Source: JAGHEK01 sp044426235 (GTDB lineage: Bacteria > Bacillota > Clostridia > Peptostreptococcales > Peptostreptococcaceae). Taken from it: DNA of 44,302 nucleotides. Below, one piece after another: positions 9,112 to 18,498 of this stretch. A model generated the notes under the pieces. The model was not told the origin of the DNA, ran no database searches, and saw only the letters and a program-made list of their open reading frames with translations. How positions within the stretch are numbered: position 1 is the first letter of the stretch; the number at the start of each line of letters is the position of its first letter. Position numbers and translations under genes: made by a program. The stretch covers positions 1 to 44,302 of the forward strand of contig JAWXUS010000014.1 of the NCBI GenBank assembly GCA_044426235.1, read 5' to 3'.

Positions 9112-9140
9112 TTGACATTATTTGAAATTTATCATATTAT
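9112..9140 (+). promoter_or_regulatory. Strong sigma-A promoter of adhE
   Basis: A perfect TTGACA (9112-9117) and TATTAT (9135-9140) are separated by 17 bp. A long leader of about 90 nt precedes the start codon and carries a Rex-like palindrome. Confidence 0.8.
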
Positions 9141-9155
9141 TAGTACATAGAAAGA

Positions 9156-9177
9156 TTGTTAAACATTTAATTAACAA
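9156..9177. promoter_or_regulatory. Rex-like inverted repeat downstream of the adhE promoter
   Basis: TTGTTAA (9156-9162) and TTAACAA (9171-9177) are perfect inverted half-sites spaced by 8 bp, starting just past the predicted transcription start. The half-sites match the clostridial Rex (NADH-sensing repressor) motif, but the consensus spacer is 4 bp, so this is only a candidate operator. Confidence 0.4.
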
Positions 9178-9236
9178 ACTTTATCACATTATTAATTAAG
9201 TCAAATAAAACATTAATATAAATGGAGGAATACCAA

Positions 9237-11873
9237 ATGAGTAAAGAAATAAAGCAAGAAGTAACTCAACAAGAAGTAAGCGTTGAATCAATGATAAATG
9301 ATTTAGTGTTAAAAGCACAAAAAGCTAAAGACGAAATGTTAAGTTTTGATCAAGAAAAAACTGATAAAATAGTTGCTGAAATGGCAAAAGCAGGTCTTGA
9401 TAAGCATATAGAACTAGCTCAGATGGCAGTTGAGGAAACTCAAAGAGGGATATTCGAAGATAAGGTAACAAAAAATATATTTGCAACAGAATACATATAC
9501 AACAGTATAAAGTACACTAAAACTGTTGGTGTTATAGAAGAAAATGATGAAGAAGGATACATGATGGTTGCAGAACCAATAGGTGTTGTTGCAGGGGTAA
9601 CACCAGTTACTAATCCAACTTCAACTACAATGTTTAAATCATTAGTATCAATGAAGGGTAGAAATCCAATAATATTTGCTTTCCATCCATCAGCTCAAAA
9701 ATGTTCAGCAGAAGCTGCTAGAATATTAAGAGATGCAGCTATAAAAGCTGGTGCTCCAGAAAACTGTATTCAATGGGTAGAATCTCCTTCAATAGAAGCA
9801 ACTTCTCACTTAATGAAAAATAGTGGAGTAGCATTAATACTTGCAACAGGTGGTCCAGGAATGGTAAGATCGGCTTATTCATCAGGAAAGCCAGCATTAG
9901 GAGTTGGAGCAGGAAACGTACCTTGTTTCATAGAAAAGTCTGCTGATTTAAAGCAAGCTGTTAATGATTTAATATTATCAAAAAGTTTCGATAACGGAAT
10001 GATATGTGCATCAGAGCAAGCTGTTATAATAGAAGAATGTGTATACAATGAAGTTGTAGATTTAATGAAAACTTACAGCTGTTACTTTGTAAACAAGAAA
10101 GAAAAAGAATTACTTGAAAAAACAGTTATAAACCCTGAAACTAAGAGTTTAAATCCAGATATAGTAGGACAAAGTCCGTACACAATATGTAAAATGGCAG
10201 GATTTGAAATACCACAAGATACTAAAATAGTAGTTGCAGAAATTGCAGGTGTTGGTATGGATTATCCATTATCAAAAGAAAAATTAAGTCCAGTTTTAGC
10301 TTGTATAAAAGTTAAAGATGCTAAAGATGGAATACAAAAGAGTGTTGATATGGTTGAGTTTGGTGGTTTAGGTCACTCTGCTGTTATCCATTCAAATAAC
10401 GATGAAATAATACTTGAATTCACAAATAGAGTAAGAACAGGAAGATTATTAGTTAATGCTCCATCTACTCACGGTGCAATAGGAGATGTTTACAACGTAA
10501 ATAAACCTTCATTAACTCTAGGTTGTGGATCAATGGGGAATAACTCGACAACTGATAACGTATCAGCTACAAATCTTATAAACGTTAAAAAAGTTACTAA
10601 GAGGAGAATAAATATGCAATGGTTTAAAGTACCAGAAAGAATATACCATGAAATAGGTTCAGTTCAATATTTAGAGAAATTACCAAATGTTGAAAGAGTA
10701 ATGATAGTTACTGATAGAATGATGGTTGAACTTGGATACGTTGCAAAACTTGAGTATCAATTAAGAAAAAGAAGAAATCCAGTTATGATAGAAGTATTCT
10801 CTGATGTTGAGCCAGATCCATCTGTAGATACAGTTCTTAACGGTGCAGAAGCTATGAAGAAATTCAAGCCAGATACAATAATAGCATTAGGTGGAGGATC
10901 TCCAATGGATGCTGCTAAGGGAATGTGGTTATTCTACGAAAGCCCAGAAGCAAACTTTGATGATTTAAGACTTAAGTTTATGGATATAAGAAAGAGAATA
11001 TTCAAGTTCCCTAAACTTGGAAGAAAAGCACAAATGGTTGCTATTCCAACAACTTCAGGAACAGGTTCAGAAGTAACTTCATTCGCAGTTATAACTGATA
11101 AAGTAAATAACATTAAATACCCATTAGCAGATTACGAGTTAACTCCAGATGTTGCTATAATAGATCCAGCATTCGTAATGTCTGTTCCAGCAGCAGTTAC
11201 AGCTGATACAGGACTTGATGTTTTAACTCATGCAATAGAAGCATATGTTTCTATAATGGCAACTGATTACACAGATGCTCTTGCAATGAAAGCTATTCAA
11301 ATGGTATTTGAATACTTACCAAAGTCATTCAGAGATGGAAATACTACTAATGAAGGTAAAGAAGCTAGAGAAAAAATGCATAATGCATCTTGTATAGCAG
11401 GTATGGCATTTGCTAATGCATTCCTTGGAATTAACCACTCATTAGCTCATAAATTAGGAGGAGAATTCCATATAGCTCACGGTAGAGCAAATGCATTACT
11501 TCTTCCTCATGTAATAGAATATAATGGAACTAAGCCAACTAAGTTTGCTGCATTCCCAAGATATAAATCATTCGTTGCTGATGTTAAGTACGCTGAAATA
11601 GCTAAGGCTTTAGGACTTAAAGCATCTACTCCAGAAGAAGGAGTTAAGAGTTTAGCAGATGCTGTTAGAGCATTAATGAAAGAGCTTAATGTACCATCTA
11701 CAGTGAAAGAATGTGGAATAGATAAAGTAACTTACATGAAAGAATTAGATAGATTAGCTTTAGAAGCTTTTGATGATCAATGTACAGGTGCAAACCCAAG
11801 ATTACCATTAGTAACTGAACTTAAAGCTTTATATGAATTAATATATGAAGGTAAGCCAGTAGCTAAGAAATAA
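9237..11873 (+). CDS. adhE: Bifunctional acetaldehyde-CoA / alcohol dehydrogenase AdhE
   Basis: It reduces acetyl-CoA to acetaldehyde and then to ethanol, re-oxidising two NADH in fermentation. GGAGGAA lies ideally before the ATG at 9237 (878 aa); the ATG at 9222 would overlap this RBS. The N-terminal aldehyde dehydrogenase half has GAGNVPCF and the catalytic cysteine in NGMICASEQ (Cys257). A linker near MQWFKVPERIYHE leads to the iron-dependent alcohol dehydrogenase half, with ALGGGSPMDAAKGMW, PTTSGTGSEVTSFAV, THAIEAYVS and the iron-ligand region NHSLAHKLGG/HIAHGRANA. Codon choice is shifted towards C-ending and other codons typical of highly expressed genes, and with the strong promoter this suggests high expression. 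AdhE usually assembles into helical spirosomes (family knowledge). Confidence 0.97.
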   Translation: MSKEIKQEVTQQEVSVESMINDLVLKAQKAKDEMLSFDQEKTDKIVAEMAKAGLDKHIELAQMAVEETQRGIFEDKVTKNIFATEYIYNSIKYTKTVGVIEENDEEGYMMVAEPIGVVAGVTPVTNPTSTTMFKSLVSMKGRNPIIFAFHPSAQKCSAEAARILRDAAIKAGAPENCIQWVESPSIEATSHLMKNSGVALILATGGPGMVRSAYSSGKPALGVGAGNVPCFIEKSADLKQAVNDLILSKSFDNGMICASEQAVIIEECVYNEVVDLMKTYSCYFVNKKEKELLEKTVINPETKSLNPDIVGQSPYTICKMAGFEIPQDTKIVVAEIAGVGMDYPLSKEKLSPVLACIKVKDAKDGIQKSVDMVEFGGLGHSAVIHSNNDEIILEFTNRVRTGRLLVNAPSTHGAIGDVYNVNKPSLTLGCGSMGNNSTTDNVSATNLINVKKVTKRRINMQWFKVPERIYHEIGSVQYLEKLPNVERVMIVTDRMMVELGYVAKLEYQLRKRRNPVMIEVFSDVEPDPSVDTVLNGAEAMKKFKPDTIIALGGGSPMDAAKGMWLFYESPEANFDDLRLKFMDIRKRIFKFPKLGRKAQMVAIPTTSGTGSEVTSFAVITDKVNNIKYPLADYELTPDVAIIDPAFVMSVPAAVTADTGLDVLTHAIEAYVSIMATDYTDALAMKAIQMVFEYLPKSFRDGNTTNEGKEAREKMHNASCIAGMAFANAFLGINHSLAHKLGGEFHIAHGRANALLLPHVIEYNGTKPTKFAAFPRYKSFVADVKYAEIAKALGLKASTPEEGVKSLADAVRALMKELNVPSTVKECGIDKVTYMKELDRLALEAFDDQCTGANPRLPLVTELKALYELIYEGKPVAKK

Positions 11874-11923
11874 TTTAGGTTTATATAAATTAATACTTAA
11901 ACTAATTAAAAGATTGTATACAC

Positions 11924-11965
11924 AAAAAATCTCTTACGAGTTATTCGTAGGAGATTTTTTATTTT
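11924..11965 (+). terminator. Strong intrinsic terminator of adhE
   Basis: A 16 bp stem (11924-11939 with 11945-11960, one G-T wobble) has a 5 nt loop and a T-rich tail. Confidence 0.92.
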
Positions 11966-11967
11966 GT

Positions 11968-12525
11968 ATCATAACAAAAGATTATAATAGAATATATGAT
12001 GCATATATTTTTGCTTTTGGGGAATTTTTAGATGAAGTTGCAATATATTTTATAGTAGGTTTATTAATTGTAGCATTAATAAGTACAATAATACCAATCA
12101 ATATGCTTTCTAGCTTAGATAATTCATTACTTACTATGTTATTAATGGTTGTAATTGGAATACTAATGTATATTTGTTCAACAGCATCAATTCCAATTGC
12201 AGTATCATTAATGTTAAAAGGTATTTCTCCAGGTGCGGCATTCGTATTTTTATTTGCAGGTCCGGTTACTAATATTGCATCTATTGTAGTTTTAGTTAAA
12301 TCAGTTGGAAAAAAAGTTACTACAATATATTTAGTATCTGCATCTATTTGTGCAATTATATTTGGATTATTACTTGATTATATAATAGAAGTTAGTAATT
12401 ACGATGGAATATTAAATATAATAGAACCTTGTCATCATAGTCATAGCTATATATATATGAATATATCAGCTATAATATTTGGCTTATTATTAATAAAAAG
12501 TTTAGTAAAATGTGTAAGATTGTAA
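11968..12525 (+). pseudogene. C-terminal remnant of an SO_0444/ArsP-like permease
   Basis: About 185 codons match the second half of the SO_0444-type Cu/Zn-efflux or DUF318-like permeases: GLLIVALISTIIP, then GILMYICSTASIPIAVSLM with GISPGAAFVFLFAGPVTN, and a His-rich tail EPCHHSHSY. The first membrane half is missing. The open frame can be extended upstream to 11914, but that part is only the adhE terminator read as protein, and no ATG/GTG/TTG with a ribosome binding site lies at the join. The first in-frame ATG (about 12101) is already inside the domain. Five or six membrane segments remain. I read it as a 5'-truncated gene, probably from a deletion that abutted adhE. Expression as a shortened protein cannot be excluded. 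Confidence 0.7.
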
Positions 12526-12621
12526 TTTTTAAAAGTCTTAATTTTATTAAGTTTTTTTATATTATTTTTAGACAAGCTCTAAAATTTAACTTTATTCATA
12601 TTAAATATTAGGGGTGGTTTT

Positions 12622-12957
12622 ATGAATTATTATGAATACTGTAAAAATATATCAAATGAGTATTATCCAAGATTATATTTTAAAGTTAGAAAGTATGTAG
12701 AAAATGTATTAGATGAATTTGATAAAGATGAACTTCATCCATTTCCGAATTGTGTAGTATTTGAAAATATAGTTAATAAAATTTATGAAAAATATAAAAA
12801 AGATGAGTATCAAAAATGTATAAACGGAGAGATTGTTGATGTTGATTTAATAAGAAAAGAGAGTGTCGAGTTATTTCAAAGTTTAATTAGAATAATATTA
12901 ATTAATGAGCTTATTAAAACAAGAGAAAAACATAAAGACTATCCACTATATTTTTGA
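12622..12957 (+). CDS. Conserved-looking hypothetical protein, 111 aa
   Basis: I do not recognise this gene. It has a good start (GGGGTGG, then 5 nt, then ATG) and encodes a soluble, strongly charged and aromatic-rich protein without signal peptide or membrane segment. The sequence runs MNYYEYCKNISNEYYPRLYF and is predicted mostly helical, with a single hydrophobic helix LFQSLIRIILINELI near residues 84-98. It ends 36 bp before the start of the aromatic-exporter-like gene with no terminator between, so the two may form an operon. A weak AT hairpin plus T7 at 12537-12558 separates it from the permease remnant. Confidence 0.6.
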   Translation: MNYYEYCKNISNEYYPRLYFKVRKYVENVLDEFDKDELHPFPNCVVFENIVNKIYEKYKKDEYQKCINGEIVDVDLIRKESVELFQSLIRIILINELIKTREKHKDYPLYF

Positions 12958-12993
12958 TATAATTAAAGATATTAAAAGGTTGGAGGGTTTACC

Positions 12994-13827
12994 GTGAAAA
13001 TCGGAATGAGAAATATAAAAACTGGGATTGCAGTTATGCTTTGTGTTTTAGCAGGAGAATTTATAGTTCAAAATCCTATGTATGCAGGGATAGGTTGTTT
13101 AGTATCTATTCAAGATACGTTTAAAGGTTCAGTGAAATTTGGTTTTAATAGAGTAAAAGGTACTATTATTGGGGGTATTATTGGTTATATATCACTTTTT
13201 ATGGCACAAAAGAATGCATTAGTTTGTGGTCTTGGAACTATGATGACAGTTTATGGATGTTCTAGCTTAAAAGTTAATAGTGGGATAGTTGTTGCTTGTG
13301 TAACATTTTTATCAATAAATCTTGGTAATTTAGAAAGTACACCATTTATTTATTCAGCACATAGAGTAATTGATACTATAATTGGTGTGTTAATAGGTAT
13401 AATGGTAAACTTTATTGGAAGGCCAGATTATAATATGAAATGTGAAATGGAACTCGAAAAGATTGATAAATTACTTAAGCAATCAATAGAATCTAAGATA
13501 ATAAAAAATGAAAAGTTTAAGATGGATTTAATTAATAAAAATATAATTTCTCTTGAACGAAATTTTATAAAATTAAAAGATGAAATGAAAATTACTAAAG
13601 AGTTTGTCGATGTAGATTATATAAACGATAAACTTATTAAATATAGGGAAATTGAAAGCCATATGAATTCAATAGACTTACTTGAAAAAAAACTTTTTAT
13701 TGATACTAAAAATAGTGAAAAATTAAAAGAAATTTTTCCAAGTATTATTTGGCAAGTTGATGATGAATCTTGTCCAGTTTATAATTATCATTTAGCAAAA
13801 ATAATAGAAGTTATCTATAAAAATTAG
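12994..13827 (+). CDS. Aromatic acid exporter (ArAE/DUF939, FUSC-like) family membrane protein
   Basis: The 277 aa protein starts at GTG (TGGAGG seven nt upstream). The N-terminal 141 residues hold about six hydrophobic segments, with the family-like start RNIKTGIAVMLCVLAGEF and the loop VSIQDTFKGSVKFGFNRVKGT. The second half (142-277) is a charged, helical cytoplasmic region. This arrangement is that of the Gram-positive ArAE_1/DUF939 family, named for similarity to aromatic carboxylic acid efflux proteins. The real substrate is unknown. It is probably co-transcribed with the upstream 111 aa gene and ends at an intrinsic terminator. Confidence 0.8.
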   Translation: MKIGMRNIKTGIAVMLCVLAGEFIVQNPMYAGIGCLVSIQDTFKGSVKFGFNRVKGTIIGGIIGYISLFMAQKNALVCGLGTMMTVYGCSSLKVNSGIVVACVTFLSINLGNLESTPFIYSAHRVIDTIIGVLIGIMVNFIGRPDYNMKCEMELEKIDKLLKQSIESKIIKNEKFKMDLINKNIISLERNFIKLKDEMKITKEFVDVDYINDKLIKYREIESHMNSIDLLEKKLFIDTKNSEKLKEIFPSIIWQVDDESCPVYNYHLAKIIEVIYKN

Positions 13828-13857
13828 AAGGATTATGCTTTGGCATATTCCTTTTTG
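13828..13857 (+). terminator. Intrinsic terminator after the ArAE-like gene
   Basis: AAGGATTATGC (13828-13838) pairs with GCATATTCCTT (13843-13853) with one mismatch, followed by a T run. Confidence 0.8.
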
Positions 13858-13861
13858 AGTA

Positions 13862-13890
13862 TTGTAAATACTTACTATAAATAGTATAAT
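13862..13890 (+). promoter_or_regulatory. Sigma-A-type promoter of valS
   Basis: TTGTAA (13862-13867), a 17 bp spacer and a perfect TATAAT (13885-13890). The leader is only about 52 nt, too short for a T-box. Confidence 0.7.
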
Positions 13891-13948
13891 TATTTGAATG
13901 AAAAAGATAAGTAATATAAAATTTATATAAATAAGAAAAGGAGATTTT

Positions 13949-16609
13949 ATGGAAAATACTAATCTAGGAAAAACATATAATCCAAAAGATTTTGAAACTA
14001 GAATTTATGAAAAATGGATGGAAGATGGAGTTTTTAAATCGAGCCCAAATAAAGATAAAAAGCCATTTACTATAATGTTACCGCCACCGAATATAACAGG
14101 ACAACTTCATATGGGTCATGCACTAGACCATACTTTACAAGATATACTTATTAGATGGAAGAGAATGGACGGTTATGAGGCACTTTGGCAACCTGGAACG
14201 GATCATGCATCTATTGCAACTGAAGTTAAAGTTGTTGAGAGAATAAAAGAGCAAGAAGGAAAAACTAAGTATGATTTAGGTAGAGAAGAGTTCTTAAATA
14301 GAGCGATGGACTGGAGAAATGAATTTGGTAGAAAAATAGTTGACCAAATGAAACAACTTGGAGATTCTTGTGATTGGGATAGAGAAAGATTTACAATGGA
14401 CGAAGGTTGTAATGAGGCGGTTACGGAATTTTTCATAAAATTATATGAAAAAGGACATATATATAGAGGAAATAGAATAATAAACTGGTGTCCAAACTGT
14501 GAAACTACTTTATCTGATGCAGAAGTTGAACACGAAGAATCAGAAGGTAAATTCTATCATATAAAATATCATATAAAAGATAGTGATGAATTCTTAGAAA
14601 TAGCAACTACAAGACCAGAAACTATGCTTGGTGATACTGGAATTGCAGTTAATCCAGAAGATGAAAGATACACTCATTTAATAGGAAAGCATGCAATACT
14701 TCCAATGATTGGACGTGAGCTTATAATAGTTGCTGATGATTATGTTGACAAAGAGTTTGGAACTGGAGCAGTTAAAATGACTCCTGCGCACGATCCTAAC
14801 GATTATGAAGTTGGTGAAAGACATAACTTAGAAAAAATAAACGTTATGAATAAAAATGGAACAATGAATAAATTAGCTGGTAAATACGAAGGTATGGACA
14901 GATATGAATGTAGAAAAACTTTAATAGCTGATTTAGATGAACAAGGTTTCTTAATAAAAATAAAAGATCATACTCACAATGTTGGTTCTTGCTATAGATG
15001 TAGAACAGTTATTGAGCCTAGCTTATCGGATCAATGGTTTGTTAAAATGGAAGAACTTGCAAAACCGGCGATAGATATACTTAAAAAGCAAGAATTAAAG
15101 TTTGTTCCAGAAAAATTTGATAAAACTTATCTTCAATGGTTAGAAAATATAAGAGATTGGTGTATATCAAGACAATTATGGTGGGGTCACCAAATACCTG
15201 CTTACTACTGTGAAGAATGTAGTGATATAGTTGTATCTCGTGAAATACCAACTTCTTGTTCTAAGTGTGGATGTAGTAGCTTTAAACAAGATGAAGATGT
15301 TTTAGATACTTGGTTCTCGTCTGCACTTTGGCCAATGTCAACTTTAGGTTGGCCAAATAATACTGAAGAACTTAACTATTACTATCCAACTAGTGTTTTA
15401 GTTACAGGATACGATATAATATTCTTCTGGGTAGTTAGAATGTCGTTTGCATCAATGTTTTGTATGGGAGAAACTCCATTTGAACATGTTTTAATTCATG
15501 GGTTAGTTAGAGATGCAGAAGGTCGTAAAATGAGTAAATCTTTAGGAAATGGTATTGATCCACTTGATGTTATAGATGAGTATGGAGCTGATGCTTTAAG
15601 ATTTATGTTAGCTACTGGAAACTCTCCAGGAAATGATATGAGATTCTACATTGAAAGAGTAGAAAATTCAAGAAACTTCGCTAATAAATTATGGAATGCA
15701 TCAAGATTTGTATTCATGAATATAGAAAAAGATTTAATAGCGAGTAGAGAAGAAGTTGAAGCTAACTTTACTTTAGCTGATAAATGGATAATATCTAGAG
15801 CTAACAATTTAGTTAAAGAAGTAAGTAATAATATGGATAAGTTTGATTTAGGTCTTGCTGCACAAAAGATGTATGATTTTGCTTGGTCAGAATATTGTGA
15901 TTGGTATATTGAAATAGTAAAACCAAGACTTTATTCAGAAGATACTGATGCTAAAAAGACTGCACTTTATGTATTAACTTATGTATTAGAAAAAATATTA
16001 AAACTTCTTCACCCATATATGCCATTTATAACAGAAGAAATATATACTCACCTACCTACTATTGAAGGAAGTATAGTTGTTTCTGAGTGGCCAAAATATA
16101 AAGAAGAAGATAATATGTCAAAAGAAGAAGAAATGATGAACTTAACTATGGAAGGTATCAGAAATATAAGAAATGTTAGAGCTGAAATGAATGTTATACC
16201 TTCTAAAAAAGCAAAAGTTATAATTGTTCCAAATTCTGATAAAAAAGAAGCTATGGTTAATGGTAAAGATTACTTTGTAACATTAGCTAGTGCATCAGTT
16301 GTTGAAGTTATGGATAATGAAGAAAACATTCCAGAAGATGCAGTAAGTGTTGTTATAGACGGAGTTAAAATATTTATACCACTTGATGAATTAGTTGACT
16401 TTACTAAAGAACTTGAAAGACTTAATAAAGAAAAAGCTAAACTTGAAGGTGAAATAAAGAGAGTTAACGGAAAACTTTCAAACCAAGGGTTCGTGGCTAA
16501 AGCACCTGAGAGTTTAATAAATGAAGAAAAAGCTAAAAAAGAAAAGTTTGAAGAAATGATTAAATCAGTAATTGAAAGAATAGAAAATATAGAATCAAAA
16601 ATAAAATAG
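13949..16609 (+). CDS. valS: Valyl-tRNA synthetase
   Basis: This class I aminoacyl-tRNA synthetase charges tRNA-Val. The 886 aa length is typical. The HIGH signature is HMGH (residues 54-57, in PPPNITGQLHMGH), and KMSKS is at 527-531 followed by LGNGIDPLDV. The editing domain (TTRPETMLGDT, TPAHDPNDYEVG) lies between them. Cysteine pairs (CPNC, CYRC, CEEC, CSKC) suggest zinc sites. The anticodon-binding region contains SEYCDWYIE, and the last 65 residues form the usual C-terminal coiled coil. AAGGAG is 6 nt before the ATG. There is no T-box leader. Confidence 0.97.
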   Translation: MENTNLGKTYNPKDFETRIYEKWMEDGVFKSSPNKDKKPFTIMLPPPNITGQLHMGHALDHTLQDILIRWKRMDGYEALWQPGTDHASIATEVKVVERIKEQEGKTKYDLGREEFLNRAMDWRNEFGRKIVDQMKQLGDSCDWDRERFTMDEGCNEAVTEFFIKLYEKGHIYRGNRIINWCPNCETTLSDAEVEHEESEGKFYHIKYHIKDSDEFLEIATTRPETMLGDTGIAVNPEDERYTHLIGKHAILPMIGRELIIVADDYVDKEFGTGAVKMTPAHDPNDYEVGERHNLEKINVMNKNGTMNKLAGKYEGMDRYECRKTLIADLDEQGFLIKIKDHTHNVGSCYRCRTVIEPSLSDQWFVKMEELAKPAIDILKKQELKFVPEKFDKTYLQWLENIRDWCISRQLWWGHQIPAYYCEECSDIVVSREIPTSCSKCGCSSFKQDEDVLDTWFSSALWPMSTLGWPNNTEELNYYYPTSVLVTGYDIIFFWVVRMSFASMFCMGETPFEHVLIHGLVRDAEGRKMSKSLGNGIDPLDVIDEYGADALRFMLATGNSPGNDMRFYIERVENSRNFANKLWNASRFVFMNIEKDLIASREEVEANFTLADKWIISRANNLVKEVSNNMDKFDLGLAAQKMYDFAWSEYCDWYIEIVKPRLYSEDTDAKKTALYVLTYVLEKILKLLHPYMPFITEEIYTHLPTIEGSIVVSEWPKYKEEDNMSKEEEMMNLTMEGIRNIRNVRAEMNVIPSKKAKVIIVPNSDKKEAMVNGKDYFVTLASASVVEVMDNEENIPEDAVSVVIDGVKIFIPLDELVDFTKELERLNKEKAKLEGEIKRVNGKLSNQGFVAKAPESLINEEKAKKEKFEEMIKSVIERIENIESKIK

Positions 16610-16617
16610 TTTTATAA

Positions 16618-16646
16618 GAAAAAGACCTATAAATTAGGTCTTTTTT
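16618..16646 (+). terminator. Intrinsic terminator of valS
   Basis: AAAAAGACCTA pairs with TAGGTCTTTTTT around a 5 nt loop, with a T run at the end. Confidence 0.9.
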
Positions 16647-16681
16647 GATTTATAATTAATATAAAAGAGGAGGTATATATT

Positions 16682-17137
16682 ATGAAGATGAATATTAAAA
16701 AGTTAACTAAAGATGCAGTTACACCAAAATTTGAGCACAGTACAGATAGTGGATTCGATTTATTTACTAGCGAAGAAGTAACTCTTTTACCAAATAAAAA
16801 GGGTGTTGCAAAAACTGGAATTATATTTGAAATACCAAAAGGTTGGGGAATACAAATAAAGAATAAATCAGGAATAACTTTAAAAGGTTGTCCAACAACT
16901 AGTGGAGAGAATGCAGACATAACAGTTTTTGAAGGAACTATAGATATGGATTATCGTGGAGAAGTTATGATAATGATAAAAAATGAAGAACAAATAGAAA
17001 TTACTATTCCAAAACATACAAAAATTGCACAAGGAGTTTTAAGAAAGGTATATTCTTGTGAATTTGTTGAGGTTGAAGAAGTAAATGATACAGTAAGAGG
17101 AGAAGGTGGATTTGGTTCTACTGGAAATACATTATAA
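16682..17137 (+). CDS. dut: dUTP diphosphatase (dUTPase)
   Basis: It cleaves dUTP to dUMP and pyrophosphate, keeping uracil out of DNA and feeding dTMP synthesis. The 151 aa protein fits the trimeric dUTPase family: motif 1 STDSGFDL (residues 20-27), motif 2 KNKSGITLKG (60-69, Lys in place of the usual Arg), motif 3 GTIDMDYRGEV (82-92) and motif 5 RGEGGFGSTG near the end. A strong RBS (GAGGAGG) precedes the ATG. Its stop codon TAA directly abuts the ATG of folC, so the two genes form a translationally coupled pair. Confidence 0.92.
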   Translation: MKMNIKKLTKDAVTPKFEHSTDSGFDLFTSEEVTLLPNKKGVAKTGIIFEIPKGWGIQIKNKSGITLKGCPTTSGENADITVFEGTIDMDYRGEVMIMIKNEEQIEITIPKHTKIAQGVLRKVYSCEFVEVEEVNDTVRGEGGFGSTGNTL

Positions 17138-18457
17138 ATGAATTACATAGATGCACTAGACTACATAAGTACTACACATAGATTTGGAATGAAACTTGGA
17201 TTTGAAAGAATTGAGAAGTTATTAGAACTTCTTGATAATCCACATAAAAATTTAAATATAATTCACGTTGCAGGAACTAATGGAAAAGGTTCAACTTGTT
17301 CTTTTATTAGTGAAATACTAAAAGAGAGTGGATATAAAATAGGACTTTATACTTCTCCATTTCTTGAGAGTTTCACAGAAAGAATAAGAGTAAATAAAGA
17401 AAATATTGATGAAGATAAAGTAGCTGAAATTACAAGTATTATAAAAGAAAAAATAGAAATTATGAAACTTGAAGGATTTGATAGTCCAACAGAATTTGAA
17501 ATAGTTACCGCTATGGCATTTTATCATTTTAACTATATAAAAGTAGATTATGTTGTTCTTGAAGTTGGACTTGGTGGAAGATTTGATGCAACAAATGTTA
17601 TTGAAGATAGTTTAGTAAGTGTTATAACACCAATAAGTATTGATCACGTAAATGTACTTGGAGATAGTTTGGATAAAATTGCTTATGAAAAAGGTGGAAT
17701 AATAAAAGAAAATGGAACTGTTATACTTTATAAGCAAACTGAAATAGCAACTAATATTATAAAAGATATTTGTAAGGATAAAAATGCTAAATTAATAGAA
17801 GTTGATTTTGATGAAATTAAAATAATTAAGAGTGATATAGAATCACAAATATTTGATTATAAAAATTATAAAAATTTAGAAATAAGTTTAATTGGTAATC
17901 ATCAAATAAAAAATAGTATTGTGGCTATAAATTGTATTGAAAATTTATTTAGTGAAGAATTAAATAAAGTAGCAAATACCATGGAAGAAAAAATGATACT
18001 ATCTTTTACACAAAGTATGTTTGAAAATGCTTTAAGATTAGGACTTAAAAATACTACTTGGGCTGGTAGAATAGAAAAATTAAATGAAAATATTATAATT
18101 GATGGTGCACATAATGAAGATGGTGCAAAAAGCTTAAAGGATATATTAGATAAGAATTTTGAAGGTAAAAAATTAAATCTGTTAATTGGTATGCTTGAAG
18201 ATAAAGATATTAATTCTGTTATAGAGATTTTGGTAAGTAATTTCCAAAATATAATAACGACTAATGTTAATAATTCAAGAAATATAGATTCAAAAGATTT
18301 AAGTGATATGATTAAAAAATATAATGAAAGTGTAATTAGTATTTCTAATTTAGACGATGCATTGGAATATGCATTAAACAATACTAAAGAAGATGAAATA
18401 TTAATTTGTTGTGGTTCTCTTTATTTAGTTGGAGAAATTAGAAGTAAATTAAAATAG
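17138..18457 (+). CDS. folC: Bifunctional folylpolyglutamate synthase / dihydrofolate synthase
   Basis: It adds glutamate to dihydropteroate or folates. At 439 aa it is standard for FolC. The nucleotide-binding loop AGTNGKGSTCSF is at residues 45-56, the family motif YTSPFLESFTERIRVN follows at about 69-84, then EVGLGGRFDATN and a Mur-ligase-like SITPISIDHVNVLG region. The C-terminal domain has RIEKLNENIIIDGAHNEDG. The ATG is fused to the preceding stop (TAAATG) with no clear ribosome binding site of its own, so expression probably depends on translation of dut. The gene ends at a bidirectional terminator. Confidence 0.93.
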   Translation: MNYIDALDYISTTHRFGMKLGFERIEKLLELLDNPHKNLNIIHVAGTNGKGSTCSFISEILKESGYKIGLYTSPFLESFTERIRVNKENIDEDKVAEITSIIKEKIEIMKLEGFDSPTEFEIVTAMAFYHFNYIKVDYVVLEVGLGGRFDATNVIEDSLVSVITPISIDHVNVLGDSLDKIAYEKGGIIKENGTVILYKQTEIATNIIKDICKDKNAKLIEVDFDEIKIIKSDIESQIFDYKNYKNLEISLIGNHQIKNSIVAINCIENLFSEELNKVANTMEEKMILSFTQSMFENALRLGLKNTTWAGRIEKLNENIIIDGAHNEDGAKSLKDILDKNFEGKKLNLLIGMLEDKDINSVIEILVSNFQNIITTNVNNSRNIDSKDLSDMIKKYNESVISISNLDDALEYALNNTKEDEILICCGSLYLVGEIRSKLK

Positions 18458-18461
18458 TAAT

Positions 18462-18497
18462 AAAAAAGCCTTATTATGAAAATAATAGGGCTTTTTT
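18462..18497. terminator. Bidirectional terminator between folC and the TSCPD gene
   Basis: AAGCCTTATTAT and ATAATAGGGCTT form a 12 bp stem (one wobble) flanked by an A run on the left and a T run on the right, so it fits both converging genes. Confidence 0.88.
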
Positions 18498-18498
18498 A

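Noticed and set aside
11914..11967. N-terminal extension of the permease frame starting at TTG 11914
   Set aside because: These codons are the adhE terminator hairpin; the translation is not related to the permease family.
13828..13948. T-box leader for valS
   Set aside because: The interval holds a terminator, a promoter and a leader of about 52 nt. No T-box sequence or specifier stem is seen and the length is insufficient.
17902..18381. 159-codon minus-strand frame inside folC
   Set aside because: It is wholly antisense to the conserved C-terminal half of FolC and has no start signal or family resemblance.
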